Positions 1 through 8,808 of a stretch of 52,895 bases of DNA are shown one piece after another (within the stretch, counting starts at the first letter, position 1; every line of letters begins with the position of its first letter). A program made the position numbers and the translations under genes. The notes beneath the pieces were generated by a model that worked only from the letters and a program-made list of their open reading frames with translations, ran no database searches and was not told the DNA's origin. The stretch is from CAZEZY01 sp964516635 (lineage in GTDB: Bacteria > Pseudomonadota > Gammaproteobacteria > Burkholderiales > Burkholderiaceae_C): NCBI GenBank assembly GCA_964516635.1, contig CAZEZY010000001.1, positions 1 through 52,895 of the forward strand, written 5' to 3'.

Positions 1-23
1 CGCCGCGATCAGCGAAGCCCTGA

Positions 24-53
24 ATTATGACACAACTTTTGGCGCCTTGTCAA
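24..53 (-). promoter_or_regulatory. Strong sigma70 promoter, probably of an rRNA or tRNA operon leaving the window
   Basis: Read on the minus strand, a perfect TTGACA (-35, bases 48-53) is followed after 18 bp by CATAAT (-10, bases 24-29). Transcription would start near base 17 and run off the left edge. A-rich tracts upstream of the -35 resemble an UP element. The bases after the -10 (TCAGGGC) are GC-rich, as in promoters under stringent control, and the start of the transcript can fold. Assignment to an rRNA operon is inference, because the gene lies outside the window. Bases 54-287 between this promoter and uup hold no other feature I can support. Confidence 0.65.
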
Positions 54-287
54 AGTTTCGAAATGTTTCTTCGAGGCTTTGTTCGCCTGCTGCCGACCTT
101 GTAAGGCGAGCAGCCGTGTGAGGAGCGAGATTGTATATCGGGTTTTCCCGCAATGGCAAGCTCAGTGAGGTTTTTTTTGGTGGGCCCGTCCGGGACAGCA
201 GGTGATGCGCTTGAGGTCAAAGAGAAGATGCCAAGCGCGAAACCGACCGAGGCAAACGGGCCGTTGAACTGTTACGCTCACGGCATC

Positions 288-2189
288 ATGTCACTCATCA
301 ATCTGAACGCCATTTCTCTGGCCTTCGGGCAAGCCCCTCTTCTCAACCAGGTATCCATGGCGCTGGAATCGGGTGAGCGCCTGGGTATCGTCGGAAGAAA
401 TGGTTCGGGCAAATCATCGCTGCTGAAAATTCTGGCAGCCATGGACCAACCTGATGATGGCCGGATTCAGCACCAGTCAGGCATTCGGGTGGTTTACGTG
501 CCTCAGGAACCAGCACTCGACAACGAGATGACGGTGTTCGAATCGGTCAGTGGTGGACTGGATGACGTGAAGCGCCTGAGACAGGCCTACCTGGATCATG
601 AGCCGGGTATCGACCTGGATGCCATACAGACCGAGATTGAAGCGCTGGACGGCTGGAACTGGGAACAGCGCGTACAGGAGAGCCTGACACGACTGGGCCT
701 GGATCCCGAGGCATCGGTCGGCGCTTTGTCGGGCGGTGTTCGGAAACGTGTTGCTCTCGCGCAAGCACTGGTCAGCGTGCCAGACGTGCTGCTACTGGAT
801 GAGCCCACCAACCATCTGGATATGGATGCGATCGACTGGCTGGCCGAATGGCTGAAGTCATTCAAGGGGGCGATTGTGGTGATCAGTCACGACAGGGATT
901 TTCTCGATCGCATCACCACACGCATCATCGAACTGGACCGGGGGCAGTTGTGGTCATATGAAGGGAACTTCAGCCAGTTTCAGGAGCAGAAGGAGGCACG
1001 ACTGGCACAGGAGGCGGTGGTGCAGGCGAAAGCCGACAAGCTGCTGGCCCAGGAAGAAGTCTGGATACGAAAGGGCGTTGAAGCCAGAAGAACCAGGGCG
1101 CAAGCCCGTATAGAGCGATTAAAGGTGTTACGCCATCAAAGAGCGAGCCGCCGGGAGGTGGTTGGACAGGTTCGGATGGAGTTGCAACGGGGCGACGCTG
1201 GCGGCAAACTGATTGCTGAACTCACCAACGTCAGCAAGCATTTTGGAAGCGGTCAGGAGAGAAAGACCGTGGTCAGCCGATTCAGCACCACGATACTCAG
1301 GGGTGACAAGATCGGACTGATCGGACCGAATGGCGCCGGCAAGACAACGCTGCTCAAACTCATCCTCGGCGAAATAGAGCCTGATGAAGGACAGGTGAGG
1401 ACTGGTCAGACGATAGAGGTGGCCTATTTCGACCAGATGCGCCATCAGCTCGACCTGAACGCCACGCTGGAAGACTACATCAGTCCCGGCAGTGAATGGA
1501 TCGAGATCGGTTCGCGCAGGACTCACGTCAAGAGCTATCTGGCCGATTTTCTCTTTTCACCAGCCAGGGCCCACTCACCCGTCAGCAGCCTGTCCGGGGG
1601 AGAGCGCAACCGACTGATACTGGCCAGGTTGTTTGCGAAGCCAGCCAACGTTCTGGTACTGGATGAGCCGACGAACGACCTGGATATCGAAACCCTGGAG
1701 TTGCTGGAACAACGGCTTGCGGATTTTGAAGGCACCGTGTTTCTGGTCAGCCACGATCGACGTTTCCTCGATCAGGTCGTCACCAGCACGCTGGTCTTCG
1801 AGGGCGATGGCCAGTGGCGTGAGTACGAAGGGGGCGTTCAAGACTGGATCATGCAATCGACCCGGATGCACGGCCGCGCACCTGTGTGGCATCCAGAGCC
1901 GCTTCGTGCAACCCCCACCAAGCCAACACCTCCAACGTCTTCAGAGCCATCGCGCCCCCCAGGCCGGCGCAAGCTCAGCTTCAAGGAGCAGCGGGAACTC
2001 GACGCCCTTCCTGCCGCCATCGACGCACTGGAGCAAGAGCAGAAAGCGATCGATGAGTTGCTGGCCGATGGCTCAATCTACAGAACAGATGTGCAACGCG
2101 CCACCTTGCTGGCCGCACGCCATGCGGAAATCGAAACGGCCCTGATGGAAGCCCTGGAACGCTGGGAAGCGCTCAGCCAGAACGCCTGA
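288..2189 (+). CDS. uup: ABC-F family ATPase Uup
   Basis: A soluble protein of 633 aa with two ABC ATPase domains, no membrane segments, and a basic coiled-coil tail. Domain 1 has Walker A GRNGSGKSS, signature LSGGVRKR and Walker B LLLDEPTNHLD. Domain 2 has GPNGAGKTT, LSGGERNR and LVLDEPTNDLD, the latter typical of Uup. The last ~70 residues form the Uup C-terminal helical DNA-binding domain. ABC-F proteins act on ribosomes; Uup has also been linked to transposon excision and branched DNA. The reading frame stays open to an ATG at 153, but the 45 extra residues look non-conserved, so the start at 288 (MSLINLNAISLAFG) is preferred. The exact start is the only real doubt. Confidence 0.93.
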   Translation: MSLINLNAISLAFGQAPLLNQVSMALESGERLGIVGRNGSGKSSLLKILAAMDQPDDGRIQHQSGIRVVYVPQEPALDNEMTVFESVSGGLDDVKRLRQAYLDHEPGIDLDAIQTEIEALDGWNWEQRVQESLTRLGLDPEASVGALSGGVRKRVALAQALVSVPDVLLLDEPTNHLDMDAIDWLAEWLKSFKGAIVVISHDRDFLDRITTRIIELDRGQLWSYEGNFSQFQEQKEARLAQEAVVQAKADKLLAQEEVWIRKGVEARRTRAQARIERLKVLRHQRASRREVVGQVRMELQRGDAGGKLIAELTNVSKHFGSGQERKTVVSRFSTTILRGDKIGLIGPNGAGKTTLLKLILGEIEPDEGQVRTGQTIEVAYFDQMRHQLDLNATLEDYISPGSEWIEIGSRRTHVKSYLADFLFSPARAHSPVSSLSGGERNRLILARLFAKPANVLVLDEPTNDLDIETLELLEQRLADFEGTVFLVSHDRRFLDQVVTSTLVFEGDGQWREYEGGVQDWIMQSTRMHGRAPVWHPEPLRATPTKPTPPTSSEPSRPPGRRKLSFKEQRELDALPAAIDALEQEQKAIDELLADGSIYRTDVQRATLLAARHAEIETALMEALERWEALSQNA

Positions 2190-2214
2190 TGGCATCACAG
2201 TACAACCGACCACC

Positions 2215-2844
2215 ATGACCGCCACCGAACTGGGCGCCTTGCTCACACTGGCCACAGCAACCAGTTTCACACCCGGGCCCAACACGACCTTGTCGACGGC
2301 CTTGGCTGCCAACTTCGGCATCAGAAGAGCCATGCCTTTTGTGTGCTCGGTACCCGTTGGATGGACCCTTCTCCTGACCCTGTGTGCAGCGGGGGCGGGC
2401 GCCGTCATCATGGCCGCCCCTCTGCTTCGAGGCGCCATCGTGGCGGGCGGATGTGGCTATCTGCTCTGGCTGGCCTGGCGCCTGGCTGGAAGCCAGTCGT
2501 TGTCGAACGCCCACCCAGCCAGTCTGCAGGTGACATTCTTTCGGGGCGTGGGCTTGCAATTTCTGAATATCAAGGCATGGATGCTCGCCCTCTCGATCGT
2601 GGCAGGCTGGATTGCCGGGCATCCGGATGCCATGCAGAGGTATGGACTGGTGGTGCCAGTCATGGTCTTTTTTGCGTTCGCCAGCAATCTGGCCTATGCC
2701 TGGATGGGGGCCGCTTTGCGTGGCTGGCTGAGTGGCCCTGTGATCCATGGACAACCCAGCCAGCGAAGGCTTTGCTGGTTCAACCGATGCATGGCGGTCG
2801 CGCTCATCTTCACCGCTTTCTGGTTGCTGGCAACGGGACTTTGA
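2215..2844 (+). CDS. LysE/RhtB family amino-acid exporter
   Basis: A membrane protein of 209 aa, the usual LysE/RhtB length, with about six hydrophobic segments. The N-terminal motif FTPGPNTT matches the family signature (TPGPN) after the first helix. Such proteins export amino acids or related metabolites through the inner membrane by proton exchange; the substrate cannot be told from sequence. It starts 25 bp after uup in the same direction and is followed 57 bp later by an aminotransferase, so it may be cotranscribed with either. Confidence 0.88.
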   Translation: MTATELGALLTLATATSFTPGPNTTLSTALAANFGIRRAMPFVCSVPVGWTLLLTLCAAGAGAVIMAAPLLRGAIVAGGCGYLLWLAWRLAGSQSLSNAHPASLQVTFFRGVGLQFLNIKAWMLALSIVAGWIAGHPDAMQRYGLVVPVMVFFAFASNLAYAWMGAALRGWLSGPVIHGQPSQRRLCWFNRCMAVALIFTAFWLLATGL

Positions 2845-2901
2845 TTCTTGGGCAAACCATCAGGCGCCGGTAGGATCACCCGATTGGACAAGGACTGAAT
2901 C

Positions 2902-4155
2902 ATGCACTGGACACTTGCCCATCGGGCTCAAAAAATGAATCCTTCGGTGATTCGCGAAATTCTGAAAGTGACCGAACGACCTGGGATCATCAGTTTTGCA
3001 GGTGGATTGCCATCCCCGAAGACCTTCCCTGTCGAGGTGTTTGCCGAAGCCTGCGCCAAGGTATTGAAAGAGGATGGTCATTCTGCGCTCCAGTACGCCT
3101 CGAGTGAAGGGCTGGTGGCGTTGCGTGAACAGGTGGCCGCCATGCTGCCATGGGAGGTCGATCCGGGACAGGTCCTGATCACGACGGGTTCCCAGCAAGG
3201 GCTCGATCTGGTTGGCAAGGTGCTGATCGATCCAGGCAGCCGGATTCTCGTGGAAACCCCCACCTACCTGGGCGCGCTACAGGCCTTTGCACCCATGGAA
3301 CCTGAAGTGATCGGTCTGGCTTGCGATGAGGAAGGGCCCCTCCTGCAGGATCTGCAACACCAGCTCGGCGTCGACACCGACCCAACGGACGCGCCAACAG
3401 AGCCGGCCCGGCGGCGTCTGCTGCAGCTAGACCTTGAGCCAGGCAGAACTTTTCCTCGGTTCATGTACCTGCTGCCGAATTTTCAGAACCCCACGGGCCG
3501 CACGATGACCGAGGCTCGGCGCAAGGCAATCAGCGAGGGGTGCTGGGCGCTGGGTCTGCCCATTGTTGAAGACAACCCTTATGGGGATCTGTGGTTCGAT
3601 GCACCGCCTCCTGCCACGTTGACATCCAGGCATCCGAACGGCTGCATTTATCTGGGATCCTTCTCCAAGGTTCTGGCGCCTGGACTGCGTCTGGGCTTCC
3701 TGGTGGCGCCTCCCGATCTGTATCCGAAGCTGCTGCAAGCCAAACAGGCCGCTGATCTGCATACGCCCAGCTTCAACCAGAGAGTCGTGGCCGAAGTGCT
3801 GAAAGACGGGTTTCTTGATCGACATGTGCCCACCATTCGCTCACTGTATCGAGCACAACGCGATGCCATGCTGACAGCGCTGGACCGCAACATGCGCGAA
3901 CTCGATGTGACGTGGAATCGCCCGGATGGCGGGATGTTTCTGTGGGTGCGACTGCCCCAAGGCATGAGTGCGATCGATGTGTTGCCTCATGCCGTGGAAA
4001 AGGGGGTGGCGTTTGTTCCAGGCGCCGCCTTCTATGCTCATGCGCCTGACCCGAGATCACTCCGCCTGTCTTTTGTGACAGCGACGGTGGATCAGATACA
4101 CCAAGGCGTGGCGGCTCTGGCCGAAGCGGTGCGGGAACACAGGGATCGGACCTAG
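2902..4155 (+). CDS. PLP-dependent class I/II aminotransferase (2-aminoadipate or aromatic type)
   Basis: 417 aa, fold type I aminotransferase. The Schiff-base lysine is K256 in GSFSKVLAPGLR. Other family marks are FAGGLPSPKTFP near the N-terminus, the NFQNPTGRTM segment, EDNPYGDLW before the lysine and a C-terminal arginine region (PRSLRLSF). The pattern is that of stand-alone MocR-like or LysN (2-aminoadipate) enzymes; there is no N-terminal winged-helix domain, so it is an enzyme and not a MocR regulator. The preferred amino acid is unknown. Position next to a LysE-type exporter suggests a role in amino-acid turnover, which is inference. Confidence 0.88.
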   Translation: MHWTLAHRAQKMNPSVIREILKVTERPGIISFAGGLPSPKTFPVEVFAEACAKVLKEDGHSALQYASSEGLVALREQVAAMLPWEVDPGQVLITTGSQQGLDLVGKVLIDPGSRILVETPTYLGALQAFAPMEPEVIGLACDEEGPLLQDLQHQLGVDTDPTDAPTEPARRRLLQLDLEPGRTFPRFMYLLPNFQNPTGRTMTEARRKAISEGCWALGLPIVEDNPYGDLWFDAPPPATLTSRHPNGCIYLGSFSKVLAPGLRLGFLVAPPDLYPKLLQAKQAADLHTPSFNQRVVAEVLKDGFLDRHVPTIRSLYRAQRDAMLTALDRNMRELDVTWNRPDGGMFLWVRLPQGMSAIDVLPHAVEKGVAFVPGAAFYAHAPDPRSLRLSFVTATVDQIHQGVAALAEAVREHRDRT

Positions 4156-4158
4156 TCC

Positions 4159-4195
4159 GTCACCGCGGTGACTGTGCGGTGCCCCGACGATCGGG
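4159..4195. repeat. Two adjacent palindromes between aminotransferase and phosphatase genes
   Basis: A perfect 14-bp palindrome GTCACCGCGGTGAC (4159-4172) begins just after the aminotransferase stop codon, and CCCGA-CGA-TCGGG (4183-4195) follows. No T-run follows either one, so they do not form a standard terminator. They could be an operator for the phosphatase gene that starts at 4208 or a transcript-end hairpin. Confidence 0.4.
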
Positions 4196-4207
4196 ACAAT
4201 CGTCTGC

Positions 4208-4876
4208 ATGGGAACGCTTTATCTGGTACGTCATGGCCAGGCGTCTTTTGGCGCCGAAGACTACGATCAGCTGAGCCCGCTAGGCATTCGGCAGAGCATG
4301 CGTCTGGGAGAGCATTTTCGGGAACTGGGCCTTGAGTGGGATGCCGTGATCACGGGTACTCTGCGTCGTCATGAACAAACCTGGGAAAACCTGGCCCGGG
4401 GCATGGGCTGTTCCGTGGAACCGCTGAAATGGCCTGGTCTGAACGAATACGACAGCACCGCCTTGATTGACACCCTGCACGCGGTGCCATCCGATCCGCT
4501 GACGACGTCAGAAGGTTACCGACAACACTTCCGCCTGCTCAGGGATGCACTCCGTCAATGGATGGCGGGCGTCGTGTCACCCAAAGGCATGCCCAGCTAT
4601 GAAGCATTTGTCAACGGCGTGATTTCATCACTCGAACATGTTCGGACGCATCACCAAGGCCATGTGCTGATGGTGACCAGCGGTGGGCCGATCTCAACTG
4701 CTGTGGGCCACCTGCTCGGCACTTCGCCCGAAACGACCATTGAACTGAACATGCGCTTGCGCAATACATCCGTCACCGAACTGCAATACAACGTGAAGCG
4801 TCACACGCTCGTCAGCTTCAATGCCCTTCCCCACTTGGCTCAACCACCCTATCAGGATTGGATCACCCACGCATGA
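4208..4876 (+). CDS. Histidine phosphatase family protein
   Basis: 222 aa, branch-1 histidine phosphatase (phosphoglycerate-mutase-like). The catalytic motif LVRHGQASF is at residues 5-13 (RHG with the nucleophilic histidine). A second conserved arginine lies in the GTLRRHEQT segment, and a late MVTSGGPI segment takes the place of the usual second catalytic histidine, where SGG instead of SHGG is common in this subgroup. The substrate is not predictable; relatives act on phosphorylated metabolites or as SixA-like enzymes. The gene ends 11 bp from the convergent creatininase-family gene. Confidence 0.87.
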   Translation: MGTLYLVRHGQASFGAEDYDQLSPLGIRQSMRLGEHFRELGLEWDAVITGTLRRHEQTWENLARGMGCSVEPLKWPGLNEYDSTALIDTLHAVPSDPLTTSEGYRQHFRLLRDALRQWMAGVVSPKGMPSYEAFVNGVISSLEHVRTHHQGHVLMVTSGGPISTAVGHLLGTSPETTIELNMRLRNTSVTELQYNVKRHTLVSFNALPHLAQPPYQDWITHA

Positions 4877-4887
4877 GGCCGATCGGA

Positions 4888-5733
4888 TCACGATTGATCA
4901 GGCCCGTTCACCAGGGTGTCCAACGGCAGTTCAGACAACTCACGCATGAGTGCAGCAAGCGAGCGCCCAGCGGCCTCGACCAGTTGATGGCCCAACTCCG
5001 CATCCGCGCCAGAGGCATCACCCACGGCGCCAGCCCGGTTGTAATCCTGCATTTGCCAGGCCAGCTTGGCGCTGCGCCCATTGCCCAGAATGGGCCAGCG
5101 TTCGGCGCGGATCTGAGCGGTTGAAGCAAAGTGCGCCGCACGATCCATGCGAACCGAGTCTGGCCTAAGCGCCAGCATCATGCTGGTCTCGACCAGGCCT
5201 GCATGCACGCCGAAGCGGTGCTCCTGAGGAGACACTCGCGCATTGAGATCGTTGCCCTGATCATCGATCAACGGTAGATTGAACCAGCTGGCGCCATACA
5301 CCAGAAGGTGATGACGACCACGCAACGCTCGTCCGACCATGTCCATCAGGCCAGCATGCCCCCCATGGGAATTGAAGATGAGGAGTTTCCTCACGCCGGA
5401 TCTGGCAACACAGGCGCCAATGTCGTTCCAGAGCTGCAAGATGGTTTCTGGCTTCAGGGACAGCGTGCCAGGGAAACGCTCATGCTCAGGGCTCAGACCG
5501 ATGGCCTGGGTGGGCAAGACATAAACCGGCCAGCCTGCACCCAGTGAACGACCCGCAGCCGCCAGCACCCCTTCGAGGAGATCGGTGTCCACCGATAACG
5601 GGAGATGTGGCCCATGCTGCTCGGTGGCCGAAACCGGTAAAACGGCTACCGTTCGCGCCACATCGACCATCGCAAAATCGGTGGTGCAGAGATCGCCCCA
5701 TCGGGGCAGGACGGAGGCATTCACTGAGAGCAT
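4888..5733 (-). CDS. Creatininase-family amidohydrolase
   Basis: 281 aa, matching the creatininase / MftE family. Metal-ligand motifs are visible: SATEQHGPHLPLSVDTD near residues 36-52 (Glu, His, Asp) and FNSHGGHAG in the middle. Family members are metal-dependent amidohydrolases acting on creatinine, formamidopyrimidines or peptide-derived cofactors. No mycofactocin genes are nearby, so a MftE role is unlikely. It lies alone on the minus strand, convergent with the phosphatase gene. The actual substrate is not known. Confidence 0.85.
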   Translation of the reverse strand: MLSVNASVLPRWGDLCTTDFAMVDVARTVAVLPVSATEQHGPHLPLSVDTDLLEGVLAAAGRSLGAGWPVYVLPTQAIGLSPEHERFPGTLSLKPETILQLWNDIGACVARSGVRKLLIFNSHGGHAGLMDMVGRALRGRHHLLVYGASWFNLPLIDDQGNDLNARVSPQEHRFGVHAGLVETSMMLALRPDSVRMDRAAHFASTAQIRAERWPILGNGRSAKLAWQMQDYNRAGAVGDASGADAELGHQLVEAAGRSLAALMRELSELPLDTLVNGPDQS

Positions 5734-5992
5734 GACAAATGAGCCTGGGTAGACAAAGAATGATGAGAGGATATCAGTGGAAATGTCACGATGGACGTGC
5801 AGCGATAGTGACCTCGATGCGCGATGATCTCAGGAGAAACGCCGACACGAAAGCCTCGATGACATGGTCTTCGTTTTTGAACAGCCGATGCACTTCTCCA
5901 TCACTTGAAGGACAATCCATGGCCACATCCTGGGCGATGGAACTTTGACCGCCTGAGGTATTCCGAACTTATTCGTTGATGGCCATTTTCTG
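5734..5992. other. Intergenic stretch, possible short relic frame
   Basis: Between the creatininase-family gene and dsbD, which run in opposite directions, I see no confident gene. On the minus strand a short open frame of about 44 codons (ATG near 5919 to a stop at 5788) reads like protein (ending in VSAFLLRSSRIEVTIAARPS) but matches nothing I recognise. It could be a tiny gene, a decayed fragment, or chance. The two divergent promoters should also lie here, but no convincing -35/-10 pair was found. Confidence 0.3.
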
Positions 5993-8161
5993 ATGTTTTT
6001 TCGCCTGTTTTCCCTGTTCGTTGCGTGGGTGCTTTTGGCAGCCGGTGGCGCCCTCGCCCAGGGAGTTGTGGTGTCGCCTGCGGTGCAGAGCGAGTTTTCC
6101 CGCGCCGAACTGCTGGTGCATGCCCCTGGCGGGGTGACACCCGGGCAGCCGCTGTGGCTGGGCCTGCAGATCCAGCACGCCCCTGACTGGCACACCTACT
6201 GGAAAAATCCGGGCGACTCGGGCCTGCCCACCGAGATGGAGTGGCAACTGCCCCCAGGCGTGACACCCGGTGAAGTCCAGTGGCCCACGCCGCGCAAGTT
6301 TCCACTGGGCGATCTGGCCAACTACGGCTACGACGGAACGGTGCTGCTGCCTATCCCATTGCGTATAGGGGACGATTTCCAGGGCAACACACTGAGTGTG
6401 GAGGTACTGGCCACCTGGCTGATCTGCCGCAAGGAATGCATTCCCGAAGAAGCCAGCTTCCAGATAAGCATTCCGGCACAACTTTCATCGGCTGCTCATG
6501 CCAAGGCATTTGAGATGGCATGGGCCGCCGCCCCGGTCGTACAGGGAGCAGGCACGAGCCGCCTTGTGGCCAAGCCAGACAGCCTTCAAGTACAGATCGA
6601 CGGTTTGCCCGCCGAATGGCGCGGCCGCCCACTCGAATTCTTCCCCGAAATGCCGGGCTTGATCGAGCCTGGCGCTGCCTGGCAGCAGCAGTGGGCGGCG
6701 AATGTCTGGCAGGCCGAGGTGCCGCTGTCGCGCTTCCGCAGCGACAGTCCGGCGGTGATGGCGTTGGTGGTGGCCCCAGCCAACCCACCCGGCGAAGGCC
6801 CAGGGCTGCGAGGTGTGCGCATGGAAGTGCCCGTACCCGACGGCTGGCCGGCCCTTGCGGCTCCAGGTGCCGGGGCATCGGAAGCGCTGCAGGCCGCACT
6901 GGCTGAAAATGCAGCGCGGGCCGCAGCGGGCACCGCCAGTGGCCCGACACTCACGCTGTGGGCGGCCCTGCTGGGCGCCCTCATCGGCGGGATGATCCTC
7001 AATCTGATGCCGTGCGTGTTTCCCGTGCTGGCGATCAAGGTGCTGGCTTTTTCGCAACACGGCGACAACCAGCGCGCCCACCGCATGGGCGGGCTGGCCT
7101 ACACGGCTGGCGTGGTGCTGTCGTTCGTGGCGCTTGGTGCAGTGCTGCTGGGACTGCGCGCTGCAGGCGAACAACTGGGCTGGGGCTTCCAGCTGCAAAA
7201 CCCGGCAGTGGTGGCAGCGCTGGCGGTGCTGTTCACGGTCATTGGGCTGAACCTGGCTGGACTGTTCGAGTTTGGGCATATCCTGCCCAGTTCGGTGGCC
7301 AGCCTGCAGGCCAAAAACCCGACCGCCGATTCGTTCCTGACCGGCGTGCTGGCCACGGCCATCGCATCGCCCTGCACCGCGCCGTTCATGGGCGCGTCTC
7401 TGGGGCTGGCCATTGCGCTGCCCACCGGGCAGGCGCTGGCGGTATTCGCGGCCCTGGGGCTGGGCATGGCCCTGCCTTATCTGGCGGCCAGCTGGGTGCC
7501 CGCCATCGCCCGGGCACTGCCCCGACCCGGCGCCTGGATGGAAACCTTCCGCCAGTTGATGGCTTTCCCCATGTTCGCCACGGTGGTGTGGCTGTTGTGG
7601 GTACTGGGCCAGCAAAGTGGCATCGACGGCGCCGCGGCCTTGCTGATGCTGCTGGTGGTGCTGGCGCTGCTGATCTGGTCCCTCAACCGCAGCGGCAAGG
7701 TGCGTTCCGTGATCGGATCACTCTCTGTGCTGGGGCTGGCCTGGCTGCTCTGGGCCATTGGCCCCAACGTGACCCGCCTGCAGGATGGCTTGGCGTATTC
7801 GTCTCCCACGGCAGTGGAAGGGGTGATCTGGGAAGCCTGGAGCCCGCAGCGCGAGGCAGAACTGCTGGCAGCGGGCAGGCCCGTGTTTGTGGACTACACC
7901 GCTGCCTGGTGTGTGACCTGCCAGTTCAACAAGCGCAATGCGTTGGCCGACCCCGGTTTTCTCCAGGACGTGGCCTCGCGCAACGTGGCCCTGCTGCGAG
8001 CCGACTGGACGAGCCGCGACCCGGTCGTGACCGAAGCCCTGGCCCGACTGGGGCGCAACGGCGTGCCGGTGTACGTGCTGCATGCGCAAGGTCGAACGCC
8101 GTTGGTACTGTCTGAAATCCTCACCGTCGACGAGGTGCGATCGGCGGTTCAGCAACTGTGA
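5993..8161 (+). CDS. dsbD: Thiol:disulfide interchange protein DsbD (ScsB-like)
   Basis: 722 aa inner-membrane electron carrier that passes reducing power from cytoplasmic thioredoxin to periplasmic proteins. An N-terminal signal sequence (cleavage after ALAQ) is followed by a periplasmic domain with the WHTYWKNPGDSG motif of the ScsB/DsbD-alpha family. About eight membrane helices (residues ~315-600) carry the two redox cysteines C341 (NLMPCVFP) and C461 (ASPCTAPF). A periplasmic thioredoxin domain has C640-V-T-C643 in AAWCVTC. All redox cysteines of the membrane and gamma domains are present. The next gene, an exported redoxin, starts 13 bp downstream and is the likely partner. Confidence 0.93.
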   Translation: MFFRLFSLFVAWVLLAAGGALAQGVVVSPAVQSEFSRAELLVHAPGGVTPGQPLWLGLQIQHAPDWHTYWKNPGDSGLPTEMEWQLPPGVTPGEVQWPTPRKFPLGDLANYGYDGTVLLPIPLRIGDDFQGNTLSVEVLATWLICRKECIPEEASFQISIPAQLSSAAHAKAFEMAWAAAPVVQGAGTSRLVAKPDSLQVQIDGLPAEWRGRPLEFFPEMPGLIEPGAAWQQQWAANVWQAEVPLSRFRSDSPAVMALVVAPANPPGEGPGLRGVRMEVPVPDGWPALAAPGAGASEALQAALAENAARAAAGTASGPTLTLWAALLGALIGGMILNLMPCVFPVLAIKVLAFSQHGDNQRAHRMGGLAYTAGVVLSFVALGAVLLGLRAAGEQLGWGFQLQNPAVVAALAVLFTVIGLNLAGLFEFGHILPSSVASLQAKNPTADSFLTGVLATAIASPCTAPFMGASLGLAIALPTGQALAVFAALGLGMALPYLAASWVPAIARALPRPGAWMETFRQLMAFPMFATVVWLLWVLGQQSGIDGAAALLMLLVVLALLIWSLNRSGKVRSVIGSLSVLGLAWLLWAIGPNVTRLQDGLAYSSPTAVEGVIWEAWSPQREAELLAAGRPVFVDYTAAWCVTCQFNKRNALADPGFLQDVASRNVALLRADWTSRDPVVTEALARLGRNGVPVYVLHAQGRTPLVLSEILTVDEVRSAVQQL

Positions 8162-8174
8162 CCGGAGGTTCTGC

Positions 8175-8795
8175 ATGCAACGACGCGAATTCACCCTGGG
8201 TCTGACGGGCGCCTTGGCCACCCCACTGCTTTTTTGGCCCGGCATGGCAGGTGCAGCGCAGATTGGCCAGGTCGCACCCACCTTCAGTCTGAAAGACACC
8301 ACCGGCCAGACGGTGAGCCTGGACAGCTTTCGGGGCAGAGCGGTGGTACTCGAATGGCTGAATCCCGGCTGCCCCTTTGTGCGCAAGCATTACCAGGGCA
8401 ACATGCAGGCCCTGCAGCGCGAGTACACCGGTAAAGGCGTGGCCTGGCTGGCGATCAACTCCACCGAAACCGCCAGCAGCGACTACATGGAGCCTGCCCA
8501 ACTGGCTCAGTGGATGAGAGACCAGAAAGCCGCCGCCACCAGCGTGCTGATGGACGAAGACGGCACCACGGGCCGCGCCTACCGGGCACGCGTCACACCC
8601 CACATGTACATCATTCGTTCGGATGCGGTACTGGTTTATGCCGGCGCCATCGACAGCATCGCCACTTCACGGGTGAGCGATATCGAACGTGCCACCAACT
8701 ACATTCGACAGGGGCTGGACGAATTGCTGTCTGGTAAACCACTCAGTGTGGCGACCACCCAGGCGTACGGTTGCACCATCAAATACAAAACCTGA
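8175..8795 (+). CDS. Exported redoxin / thioredoxin-fold protein
   Basis: 206 aa with an N-terminal signal peptide (MQRREF then a hydrophobic stretch ending AGAA) and an AhpC/TSA-type thioredoxin fold. The start at 8175 is set by GGAGG at 8164-8168. Cytosolic relatives carry a CNHCPF redox motif; here it is NPGCPFVRKHY, so only C66 remains. A second cysteine, C200, sits in the conserved C-terminal tail YGCTIKY and may be the resolving residue. The protein is probably periplasmic and a substrate of the DsbD encoded just upstream. Its function may be peroxide reduction or thiol transfer; this is inference from family and context. Confidence 0.85.
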   Translation: MQRREFTLGLTGALATPLLFWPGMAGAAQIGQVAPTFSLKDTTGQTVSLDSFRGRAVVLEWLNPGCPFVRKHYQGNMQALQREYTGKGVAWLAINSTETASSDYMEPAQLAQWMRDQKAAATSVLMDEDGTTGRAYRARVTPHMYIIRSDAVLVYAGAIDSIATSRVSDIERATNYIRQGLDELLSGKPLSVATTQAYGCTIKYKT

Positions 8796-8808
8796 AGCTC
8801 ATTCATCG

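Noticed and set aside
4888..5733. Mycofactocin peptidase MftE
   Set aside because: Creatininase-fold similarity alone; no other mycofactocin genes occur in the window.
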